The notes under the pieces: model-generated
Told to the model about the DNA's origin: nothing
Databases searched by the model: none
Seen by the model: only the letters and a program-made list of their open reading frames with translations
Assembly: GCA_905200565.1 (NCBI GenBank)
Contig: CAJKKX010000123.1
Span: 1 to 6,905 of the forward strand
DNA from: an uncultured Lachnospiraceae bacterium
Lineage (GTDB): Bacteria; Bacillota_A; Clostridia; Lachnospirales; Lachnospiraceae
Length of the DNA stretch: 6,905 nt
Direction of reading: 5' to 3'
Shown: in pieces, positions 1 to 5,595 of the stretch
Numbering within the stretch: the first letter of the stretch is position 1
Layout of the letters: each line of letters opens with the position of its first letter
Program-made: the position numbers and the translations under genes

Positions 1-699
1 GATTCCGGGAAGCAGAAAGAAAAGTTTTTGTTGTGCAAAGAACAGCAGCAGGATACCAAAGAGAAGTGTAAAAGCGCTCCAGGTAAACTGGAAGAGCAGG
101 TAACGGCTTTGTTTCCTGGAAGAGCCGGATAAGAGAAGTCCAAGCCGGTGTCCGGCGCTCCAGTCCAGGGGAAAGCCGCTTCGCAGCCAGCCCAGGATTC
201 CTCTGGCACAGACCAGAGCCGCTGAAAAAAGAACCCAAAGAATTCCTATACGCACAGAGGAAGGAAGAAAGACCCACACGGCGCGTCCAAGAAATACCGG
301 GGCATTCAGAAGGAAACGCCGAATCAGAGGAATGCACAGGGAAAGCAGGAACAGTTCTGTCTCAGGTCCAAGATACGGACGTTTCTGGCGCATCACAAAG
401 AGAAAGAACACGGAGAGGATTCCCCCGGCTGCCAGAAGGCCAAAGCCCGCAAAAGGGAGGATTCCTGCGCCTTCTTCGGAAGTGGATTCAGTTTCTCCAT
501 AGGGCGGCATGGCAATTTCTGTGTCCCAGACAGGAAATTCGCTTTCAGAGTCCAGAACATAGGAAACTTCGGAAGAGAGAATTTCATCGTTTGCAATTTC
601 CCGGTTATCGATACTGAGAATCGTCAGCCCTGCGGAGAGAAAAAGCGCTGCAAGCATACAGCAGATCCAGGGCAGCGTTTTATGGTTTTTCAAAGACAT
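1..699 (-). CDS. Probable sensor histidine kinase, N-terminal membrane part (partial, runs off left edge)
   Basis: An open frame of 233 codons begins at the ATG at 699 and continues without a stop to the window edge. A GGGGGA ribosome binding site lies 6 nt before the ATG, and the start overlaps the end of the response regulator gene by 20 nt in another frame, which suggests translational coupling. The visible part is all membrane and sensor region. One hydrophobic segment spans about residues 10-30. An outside loop, about 31-78, holds 14 Asp/Glu and a single Arg. A second segment covers about 79-103, and at least two more hydrophobic stretches lie near 149-171 and 205-222. No HAMP, His-box or ATPase motif is inside the window, so the kinase call is inferred from position directly after an OmpR-type regulator. 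It would autophosphorylate and pass phosphate to that regulator. A different multi-span membrane protein cannot be excluded. Confidence 0.6.
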   Translation of the reverse strand, partial: MSLKNHKTLPWICCMLAALFLSAGLTILSIDNREIANDEILSSEVSYVLDSESEFPVWDTEIAMPPYGETESTSEEGAGILPFAGFGLLAAGGILSVFFLFVMRQKRPYLGPETELFLLSLCIPLIRRFLLNAPVFLGRAVWVFLPSSVRIGILWVLFSAALVCARGILGWLRSGFPLDWSAGHRLGLLLSGSSRKQSRYLLFQFTWSAFTLLFGILLLFFAQQKLFFLLPGI

Positions 700-1393
700 A
701 TCCAATCCCCCATATAACTTTCAGATATTCAGGTTTCCGTGGATTAATCTCCAGCTTTTCACGGATGCGGCTGATATGTATCATAACAGTATTTTCTACT
801 GCGTAAGCGTCTGTATTCCAGACCCGTTCGTAAATCTCCTCTGCCGGGAAAATGCGTCCGGGATGCGCCATCATTAACTGCAAAATTTTGAATTCCGTGG
901 CAGTCAGCCGCACCGGTTCTCCCCGCACGTACAGTTTCTTTTGGGAGAGGTTCAGGATGATATCTCCCACAGAGAGTTTTTCTTCCTTCGTATTTTCTTC
1001 CCGAATCGAGCCAAGATGGTCATAGCGGCGCAGCAGTGCTTTTACCCGCGCCAGAAGTTCCTGCTGGAAAAAGGGCTTCACCAGGTAATCGTCTGCGCCT
1101 GCTTCCAGCCCCAGCACCCGGTCGCTGCCTTCCGCCCTGGCAGAGAGCATGAGAATGGGCGCGTTGCTCTGTTCACGGATACGGATGGTAGCCAGGATGC
1201 CGTTGCACTCTGGCATCATTACATCCATGATGATCAGGTGGGGATGCGACTGCTCGGCAATGCGGCAGGCCATGTTGCCATTGTCCGCTGTGGATACCTG
1301 GTATCCGGCCTGGCGCAGGGAGGTTTTTAAAATATTTACGATGGCCCTGTCATCATCCACGACAAGGATATGATATTCAGTCTGCATAGTCAT
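680..1393 (-). CDS. OmpR/PhoB-family response regulator (VanR-like)
   Basis: This is a DNA-binding response regulator of a two-component system. With the start at 1393 it has 237 residues, the usual size. The receiver domain (about 5-120) shows an acidic pair in VVDDD (13-15), the phospho-acceptor Asp57 in IIMDVMMP, Ser84 in LMLSAR and Lys106 in DDYLVKPF. A winged-helix domain (about 140-237) follows, with RLTATEFKIL, the recognition-helix region VMIHISRIREKL and the terminal VIWGIGYVFE wing. A GGAGG site at 1398-1402 precedes two close ATGs, at 1393 (4-nt spacing) and 1387 (10-nt spacing); either could be used. An upstream ATG at 1435 has a weaker site and would add 14 atypical residues. The gene lies 64 nt after the metal exporter with no terminator seen between them and overlaps the probable kinase gene by 20 nt, so all three are probably co-transcribed. 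Its target genes cannot be read from the sequence. Confidence 0.92.
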   Translation of the reverse strand: MTMQTEYHILVVDDDRAIVNILKTSLRQAGYQVSTADNGNMACRIAEQSHPHLIIMDVMMPECNGILATIRIREQSNAPILMLSARAEGSDRVLGLEAGADDYLVKPFFQQELLARVKALLRRYDHLGSIREENTKEEKLSVGDIILNLSQKKLYVRGEPVRLTATEFKILQLMMAHPGRIFPAEEIYERVWNTDAYAVENTVMIHISRIREKLEINPRKPEYLKVIWGIGYVFEKP

Positions 1394-1457
1394 ATATCCT
1401 CCGTACCCTGCTTCTAATCTGCGGGTATCCTTCATAGCTTCCGTCTTTTCAAGCGTA

Positions 1458-2378
1458 TCACTTTTTGACCGGATTTACATGTACCATAATGTGTTTGATT
1501 TTCGGAAAATGCTGTTCAATGTCATCGTGTACTTCTTCCGCAATCTCATGCGCCTTTTGCAGAGAATAAGAACCATCCAGGGCAATTTCCAGATCCACAT
1601 AGATTTTATTCCCGAAAATACGCGTCTGGAGAAGATCAATGCCTTTTACCTCCGGGTGTTTCAGCGTGCAGTCATGGATTTCTTTTTCCGTCTGATCATC
1701 ACAGGAATGGTCTACCATTTTATCAACGGCGTCTTTAAATATGTCATAGGCGGCTTTCAGGATGAATCCAAAAATCACCAGGCTGGCGATGGGATCCATG
1801 ACGGGAAAACCAAGCCGCGCGCCGGCGATTCCAATCAATGCGCCCACGGAAGAAAAGGCGTCGGAACGGTGGTGCCAGGCGTCGGCCATCAATGCGCTGG
1901 AGTCAATTTTCCGCGCATGGATCATCGTATACCAATACATCGCTTCTTTGCTGATAATGGATATGACTGCCGCGGCCAGGGCGAACATGCCCGGTATCTG
2001 TAATTCACGGCGACTGCCGGGAAGAATATTTTTCAGGGCGTCAATTCCAATGCCAAGACCGGTAAGAAAAAGAACCATTGCCAGAATCAGAGCCGTCACG
2101 CACTCCAGGCGTTCATGCCCGTAAGGGTGTTCTTTGTCTGATTCTTTTGAAGAGAATTTAATGCCGATCATGACAATCACGGTGCTGAACACATCCGATG
2201 CAGAATGAACCGCGTCGCTGATCATCGCGCTGGAATGTGCCAGAGTTCCTGCCAAAAACTTCATGACAGAAAGTATCAGGTTTCCGATAATTGTAACGAC
2301 AGACACCCGGTTTGCCACTTTCTGGAAATTTTCGGGCAGAATAGAATCCGTGGCTGCTGAAGGTTTGTTTTGTTCCAT
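1458..2378 (-). CDS. Cation diffusion facilitator (CDF) family metal exporter
   Basis: This is an inner-membrane divalent metal/proton antiporter of the CDF family (FieF/YiiP, CzcD, MamB/M), 306 residues, full length. About six membrane spans cover residues 25-215. Span 2 carries SDAVHSASD (54-62), and the loop after it has HPYGHER (84-90), the counterpart of the HxxGH element in FieF. Span 5 carries DAWHHRSD (166-173), whose His169 and Asp173 match the HxxxD metal site. A cytoplasmic ZT-dimer domain (about 218-303) ends in IKHIMVHVNP. There is no long His-rich loop. The ATG at 2378 is preceded by AGGAGG with 8-nt spacing. The leader contains a NiCo-type riboswitch with a terminator, so the likely cargo is Co2+ or Ni2+, or Fe2+, to which this riboswitch class has also been reported to respond. 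Metal choice cannot be read from the protein alone. Confidence 0.95.
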   Translation of the reverse strand: MEQNKPSAATDSILPENFQKVANRVSVVTIIGNLILSVMKFLAGTLAHSSAMISDAVHSASDVFSTVIVMIGIKFSSKESDKEHPYGHERLECVTALILAMVLFLTGLGIGIDALKNILPGSRRELQIPGMFALAAAVISIISKEAMYWYTMIHARKIDSSALMADAWHHRSDAFSSVGALIGIAGARLGFPVMDPIASLVIFGFILKAAYDIFKDAVDKMVDHSCDDQTEKEIHDCTLKHPEVKGIDLLQTRIFGNKIYVDLEIALDGSYSLQKAHEIAEEVHDDIEQHFPKIKHIMVHVNPVKK

Positions 2379-2456
2379 TTTGCTGTCCTCCTGAAAAATT
2401 CATTCCTCTATAGCGCTTCATATCTGCGGGATGTTTTGAGAATCCATTTGTTGGAC

Positions 2457-2507
2457 AAAATAAAAAACACCCACGAAATCAGTATTAGCAACTACTGTCC
2501 CGTGGAT
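2457..2507 (-). terminator. Regulated intrinsic terminator in the CDF leader
   Basis: On the minus strand AUCCACG (2507-2501) can pair with CGUGGGU (2475-2469). An inner CAGUA (2497-2493) / UACUG (2484-2480) stem continues above a small internal loop, and a U-rich tail follows (six T, one A, four T, 2467-2457). The 5' half of this hairpin is also the 3' part of the riboswitch (P4 and P1 strands), so the two folds exclude each other. Read as a terminator that stops transcription before the CDF gene unless metal holds the riboswitch fold. Confidence 0.82.
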
Positions 2508-2578
2508 GAAAGATTCCACTGTCACTTTTGTGACCCGACCCCATGAAAAGACAATCACGGTCTGCTCAGTTTGTACTG
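2480..2578 (-). promoter_or_regulatory. NiCo (czcD) riboswitch aptamer
   Basis: The leader RNA shows in order the motifs I recall for the NiCo four-way-junction riboswitch: ACUGAGCAG (2570-2562), CGGG (2537-2534), CAG (2521-2519) and CGGGACAGU (2502-2494). Each hairpin arm is present. P2 is ACC/GGU plus GUGA/UCAU with a two-G bulge (about 2561-2538). P3 is UCAC-AAAA-GUGA (2533-2522 with the flanking pair). P4 is GUGGA (2519-2515) with UCCAC (2506-2502). P1 closes the domain through ACUG/CAGU and an outer CAGUA (2578-2574) / UACUG (2484-2480). P4 and P1 use bases needed for the downstream terminator, so ligand binding should allow read-through. This on-switch logic and the CDF exporter downstream both fit the class. 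The match is from memory of the consensus; no covariance search was run. Confidence 0.85.
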
Positions 2579-2610
2579 TAGATTTATATGCAGTGCAAAG
2601 AGTTCTTCGT

Positions 2611-2639
2611 ATCATAGCAGACATTTCCGTATTTGTCAA
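2611..2639 (-). promoter_or_regulatory. SigA-type promoter for the riboswitch-CDF-two-component unit
   Basis: On the minus strand a perfect -35 TTGACA (2639-2634) is separated by 17 nt from TATGAT (2616-2611). Transcription would begin near 2604 and give a leader of about 225 nt before the CDF start codon. The -35 box begins 3 nt after the stop codon of the upstream DUF5721 gene. Confidence 0.88.
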
Positions 2640-2642
2640 TCC

Positions 2643-3137
2643 TCACTCTACCGGGATTTCTCTGGAGCGGAAGAATTTCCGTACCATTTCATCCCAGGTG
2701 TGTTCCAGAGATTTATCCATTGTGAAAAGGTTCAGGGACGTGCCGGTCACACAGTGGAGAGAATGTCCGTCGTAGTGAAGATTCAGGTAGAGTCCGTTTA
2801 CATCGGAAGAAGTAAAGGAAGTTCTGGTCTGCCGCAGTAGTTTTTCCGTATTGGATGCGGAAAGCTGAAAGGTGATTCGGAAGTTTAACGGAGTCTTTTT
2901 TCCTTTGATCAGCTCCAGACAAAAGGGGCGAACCTGTTTCCAGAAGGAATAAGGCAGAGAGAATTCTTCCTGCTTTCGTTCCTCCAAAGAGTAGTAATCT
3001 TTTTGCAGATGTCCGTCAATCCGAAAGGTGCAAAAGGTTGTGACAGATGCTTCTGTGAGATAAAAGTGATCGAAGGTATCCCGCAGCAGGAGCTGGGACA
3101 TGAATCCTTTGACGTCTAAAATGTGAAGTGAAATCAT
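2643..3137 (-). CDS. DUF5721 family protein, function unknown
   Basis: This soluble protein of 164 residues has no signal peptide or membrane span. It resembles the DUF5721 family, which I recall mainly from Lachnospiraceae and related Clostridia; the family has no assigned function. Recognisable stretches are the N-terminal DVKGFMSQLLLRDTFDHF, the SVTTFCTFRIDGHLQKDYYS segment, LIKGKKTPLNFRITFQL, and the C-terminal DVNGLYLNLHYDG and LFTMDKSLEHTWDEMVRKFF. The alternating strands and final helix suggest one compact alpha/beta domain. The ATG at 3137 has a GAGGA site with 7-nt spacing. A promoter candidate lies upstream at 3191-3219. No terminator is seen after the gene, so read-through would run into the NiCo leader, whose terminator would then also limit it. 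No catalytic motif is evident. Confidence 0.85.
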   Translation of the reverse strand: MISLHILDVKGFMSQLLLRDTFDHFYLTEASVTTFCTFRIDGHLQKDYYSLEERKQEEFSLPYSFWKQVRPFCLELIKGKKTPLNFRITFQLSASNTEKLLRQTRTSFTSSDVNGLYLNLHYDGHSLHCVTGTSLNLFTMDKSLEHTWDEMVRKFFRSREIPVE

Positions 3138-3190
3138 AAAAATGTCCTCATGTTCAAATAATGTTCTGAAAGAATTGACAGGTTTCTTTT

Positions 3191-3219
3191 AGTATACACT
3201 GAAAAAATTGAAAAAGCAA
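3191..3219 (-). promoter_or_regulatory. Candidate promoter for the DUF5721 gene
   Basis: On the minus strand TTGCTT (3219-3214) and TATACT (3196-3191) are 17 nt apart, upstream of the gene start at 3137. The -10 box is good and the -35 box is moderate. Confidence 0.5.
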
Positions 3220-3254
3220 AGAGAAAACCCCTATGCAAAATGGAATATATATGT

Positions 3255-3280
3255 TAAGATTACGTAGTATCTAAAACTAC
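3255..3280 (+). promoter_or_regulatory. Weak promoter/operator candidate before the DegV gene
   Basis: A TGTTAAGAT element (possible extended -10, hexamer 3255-3260) is followed directly by an inverted repeat, GTAGT (3264-3268) and ACTAC (3276-3280), spaced by 7 nt, where transcription would start. No good -35 box is present at the right distance. The repeat could be an operator or a small hairpin at the 5' end of the transcript. Support is only by position and symmetry. Confidence 0.3.
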
Positions 3281-3337
3281 ATATAGAAACGATGATGTTA
3301 TTTGGATGTTATAGATGAAGAGATGGAGGCATGTTTT

Positions 3338-4177
3338 ATGAGTTATAAAATAGTAATCGACAGTTGCGGAGAATTGACAGAGGAGATGCAAAAGAGCGGA
3401 CATTTTGTATCTGCGCCGCTTACGTTACAGGTAGATGAATATGTGATTATAGATGATGCGACATTTGACCAGGCGGATTTTCTAAAGAAAGTGGCGGACA
3501 GCCCCAATTGTCCGAAATCCGCCTGCCCTTCTCCGGAAGTTTACAGAGAAGCATTTCACTGTGGCGTGGATCATGCGTATGCGGTAACATTGTCCTCGGA
3601 GCTGAGCGGTTCTTATAACAGCGCTGTCCTCGGAAAGAATATGTACCTGGAGGAGTGTCCGGGAGCAAAAGTTCATGTGTTCAATTCGCGTTCCGCATCG
3701 GTAGGTGAAACGCTGATCGGCCTGAAAATTCAGGAGTGTGAGGAAGCGGGGATGCCTTTTGAAAAAGTCGTCGAGACCGTGGAGGCTTATATCGCAGAGC
3801 AGGATACATGGTTTGTACTGGAAAATCTGGAGACACTTCGCAAAAACGGAAGGCTGACCACTGTGAAAGCATTGGTTGCCACGGCGCTGAATATCAAGCC
3901 GGTTATGGGTTCTACGGATGCGGGGACCATTATCCAGATTAGCCAGGCGCGGGGAATGAACCGGGCAATGATAAAGATGGCAGAGTCCATTGCCAAAAAA
4001 GTAAAGCGGCCGGAGGAAAAGATACTGGCAATTTCCCATTGCAATTGTTTGGAACGGGCAGTGGGGCTCAAAGACGCTCTGATGAAGAAAAGGACATTTA
4101 AGGACGTCATTATCCTTGATACCGCAGGCGTCAGCAGTATGTACGCTAATGATGGCGGCGTCATTGCAGTGGTATAA
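3338..4177 (+). CDS. DegV family protein (fatty-acid-binding fold)
   Basis: DegV proteins bind a long-chain fatty acid or related lipid; in some Gram-positives the relatives (FakB) present fatty acids to the FakA kinase. This one has 279 residues, the normal size. The ATG at 3338 follows GGAGG at 3325-3329 with 8-nt spacing; a TTG at 3302 would add 12 atypical residues. Family signs are the N-terminal KIVIDSCGELTEEM, SACPSPEVY (61-69), VTLSSELSGSYNSA (83-96), FNSRSASVGE (115-124) and FVLENLETLRKNGRL (159-173), then the C-terminal domain. The common HxGPG element near the end is replaced by SSMYANDGG (266-274), so ligand or partner may differ. The neighbours do not point to lipid metabolism, and no FakA-like kinase is visible. 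A small membrane protein gene follows on the same strand. Confidence 0.93.
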   Translation: MSYKIVIDSCGELTEEMQKSGHFVSAPLTLQVDEYVIIDDATFDQADFLKKVADSPNCPKSACPSPEVYREAFHCGVDHAYAVTLSSELSGSYNSAVLGKNMYLEECPGAKVHVFNSRSASVGETLIGLKIQECEEAGMPFEKVVETVEAYIAEQDTWFVLENLETLRKNGRLTTVKALVATALNIKPVMGSTDAGTIIQISQARGMNRAMIKMAESIAKKVKRPEEKILAISHCNCLERAVGLKDALMKKRTFKDVIILDTAGVSSMYANDGGVIAVV

Positions 4178-4241
4178 AAGATTCAGGAATATATTTTTCG
4201 ACTTTTTTTGAAAAATTCGTGCAAAGTTCACAATTATATAG

Positions 4242-4247
4242 TATACT
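4242..4247 (+). promoter_or_regulatory. Weak -10 candidate before the small membrane protein gene
   Basis: The 127-nt gap after the DegV gene is A/T-rich and holds TATACT (4242-4247), overlapping an alternative TATAGT (4237-4242). No convincing -35 box lies 16-18 nt upstream. No GC-rich terminator follows the DegV gene, so the small gene could instead be reached by read-through. Confidence 0.25.
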
Positions 4248-4304
4248 TAATTTCAGAAAAGCAGTTTTGCTTTAAGAAAGAAATTAGAATAAGGAGTGTA
4301 CCAT

Positions 4305-4556
4305 ATGAGCCAGGCAAAAGTTGACCGCTATAAAGAAGAGAAAAAAAACCGTCAGAAACAGATGAAGAAAGAGAAGCGCCGGAATTTTGTGGGAAAGGCG
4401 TGCGGGATTCTGGTTGCAGTCATATTGATCGGGTGGGTTGGATATTCAGGTTACAGCAGCCTGATGAAGAATCAAAGCGCACAGGGAAAGACCTACAGTG
4501 TAGATACCGCGTCGCTGGATGATTTTATGAACAGCTTATCGGCTGAAACAGAATAA
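4305..4556 (+). CDS. Small single-span membrane protein, conserved hypothetical
   Basis: The protein has 83 residues. The first 28 are strongly basic and helical (MSQAKVDRYKEEKKNRQKQM, then KKEKRRNF), a single hydrophobic span covers about 29-47, and a short polar and acidic tail (about 51-83) ends in DDFMNSLSAETE. The positive charge before the span predicts an N-inside, C-outside topology. The ATG at 4305 follows AAGGAG (4291-4296) with 8-nt spacing; a GTG three codons upstream sits on the ribosome binding site and is unlikely. I recall similar short proteins with the same MSQ-KVDRYKEEK start in Lachnospiraceae, with no assigned role. A terminator directly after it closes the transcript. 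Function unknown. Confidence 0.85.
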   Translation: MSQAKVDRYKEEKKNRQKQMKKEKRRNFVGKACGILVAVILIGWVGYSGYSSLMKNQSAQGKTYSVDTASLDDFMNSLSAETE

Positions 4557-4568
4557 AATGAGTCAGGT

Positions 4569-4605
4569 AAAGGGGGCGCCGCAGAATTTGCGGCATCCCT
4601 TTTTT
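4569..4605 (+). terminator. Intrinsic terminator after the small membrane protein gene
   Basis: GCCGCA (4578-4583) pairs with TGCGGC (4589-4594) around a 5-nt loop. An outer AAGGG (4570-4574) / CCCTT (4597-4601) stem and a run of six T (4600-4605) complete the signal. It lies between two converging units. On the opposite strand the hairpin is followed by only three T, so it would work poorly for the leftward GTPase operon. Confidence 0.88.
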
Positions 4606-4623
4606 GAAAGCCGAACCGGTATT

Positions 4624-5580
4624 CTAATTAAAATAGACCATTTCTTCCGCTAACGGTTCACAGGGGCTTACCTGGGTTGCATACAGCACCGGTCCCTGAC
4701 CGTGATAGAAGTTTTCATATTCATAGGCCACCTTTGCGGTTACCTGTACCCATTCTCCATGCTTTAAATGGACGGCGAGCGGGGTTTTGCAGAGATAACC
4801 GATCATCTGCACATCGTCCGCGCAGCAGGTCATCGCCCTGCGGCCGGGTACGAAGTATTCGGCATTTTTCTTTTTACTTTTCATGGCGCGTGCCTTAAAA
4901 CGAACCGTTTTTCCGACATACTTCTCCGGGTGGTCATCCATATCGACATAGAAAATACCGTAATCGACATCTTCAATCTCGATCGGGCTGGCATTCATGT
5001 CATAAGGAACGCTGTCCTCAAACAGATCAATCAGTTCGCCGTCCTCATCCTCAAAACTGATTTCGCAGGACGGATTGACGACTTTTAATCCACGCCGGTA
5101 ATTTGCAAGAGGATCTTCCTTTTTACAGCGGTTGAAGATTACCATGTCGGCGCCCTGAACCATTTCTGAGAACACAGACTGCATATTGTTCCGGTAAATT
5201 TGATAGCTGCTGCCGTCAATCGTTACGATTTCCTGAGAAATGCCCCATCCCAGAGGAAGCTTCATGGAGCGCAGCTTGTTTGTGCCCCAGAGCGGGTTGT
5301 ACTCAAGCAGAACGCGATCCGGATGATGTTTCCGGTGCAGGGTGCGCAGAGTATCGAAGGTAAAATCCTCAGGCGTCTCAAGAACTTCTAAAATCGTGTT
5401 GTATTTCAAAAGCTCTTCCTTATCATATTCTTCTTCGCCTTCCTCGCAGGTAATCAGAAGGGTCGGTTCTTCAATCTGAAAATAGTCCTGCCGTATGGTA
5501 AAATTCAAAAAAGAAGTTTTTCCGCTTTCCAGAATGCCATTTACCAGATAGACGGGAACAGAAACGTTGAAATCACTCAT
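4624..5580 (-). CDS. Degenerate G3E-type P-loop GTPase with C-terminal YcgQ/TIGR03943-like domain
   Basis: The product has 318 residues if read from the ATG at 5580, which has AGGTGG 5 nt upstream; a GTG at 5589 is the alternative start. The N-terminal part is a G3E/CobW-like P-loop domain with Walker A GILESGKTS (15-23, Lys21) instead of the usual GFLGAGKTT. LLEYNP (91-96) stands where the family has EPSG, and FNRCKKED (149-156) resembles a weakened NKxD specificity motif. The CxCC metal site is absent; TCEEGEEEYD (44-53) lies near where it would be. The C-terminal part (about 205-300) resembles the YcgQ/TIGR03943 (DUF1980) domain: YVGKTVRFKARA (221-232), then FVPGRRAMTCCADDVQMIGY (243-262). 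YcgQ normally works with the permease YcgR and is associated with COG0523 GTPases. The gene starts 15 nt after the canonical GTPase gene, so the two are co-transcribed. A role in metal handling is inferred. Confidence 0.8.
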   Translation of the reverse strand: MSDFNVSVPVYLVNGILESGKTSFLNFTIRQDYFQIEEPTLLITCEEGEEEYDKEELLKYNTILEVLETPEDFTFDTLRTLHRKHHPDRVLLEYNPLWGTNKLRSMKLPLGWGISQEIVTIDGSSYQIYRNNMQSVFSEMVQGADMVIFNRCKKEDPLANYRRGLKVVNPSCEISFEDEDGELIDLFEDSVPYDMNASPIEIEDVDYGIFYVDMDDHPEKYVGKTVRFKARAMKSKKKNAEYFVPGRRAMTCCADDVQMIGYLCKTPLAVHLKHGEWVQVTAKVAYEYENFYHGQGPVLYATQVSPCEPLAEEMVYFN

Positions 5581-5595
5581 ATCTGCCACCTGCCT

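Noticed and set aside
393..596. 67-codon minus frame inside the partial kinase region
   Set aside because: Out of frame with the 233-codon open frame from 699, which has a ribosome binding site, membrane spans and an operon position.
1393..1457. Possible promoter TTGAAA-N17-GATACC between the CDF and response regulator genes
   Set aside because: The -10 match is only 3 of 6 bases, so co-transcription is the simpler reading.
2418..2639. 73-codon minus frame upstream of the CDF gene
   Set aside because: It covers the NiCo riboswitch and its promoter, lacks a ribosome binding site and shows no protein family features.
4190..4220. T-rich hairpin after the DegV gene as a terminator
   Set aside because: The stem is almost all A/T and the T run lies in the loop, so it would be a poor terminator.
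3482..4231. 249-codon minus frame opposite the DegV gene
   Set aside because: It is antisense to a clear DegV family gene, has a composition rich in Cys, His and Arg, and shows no recognisable domain.
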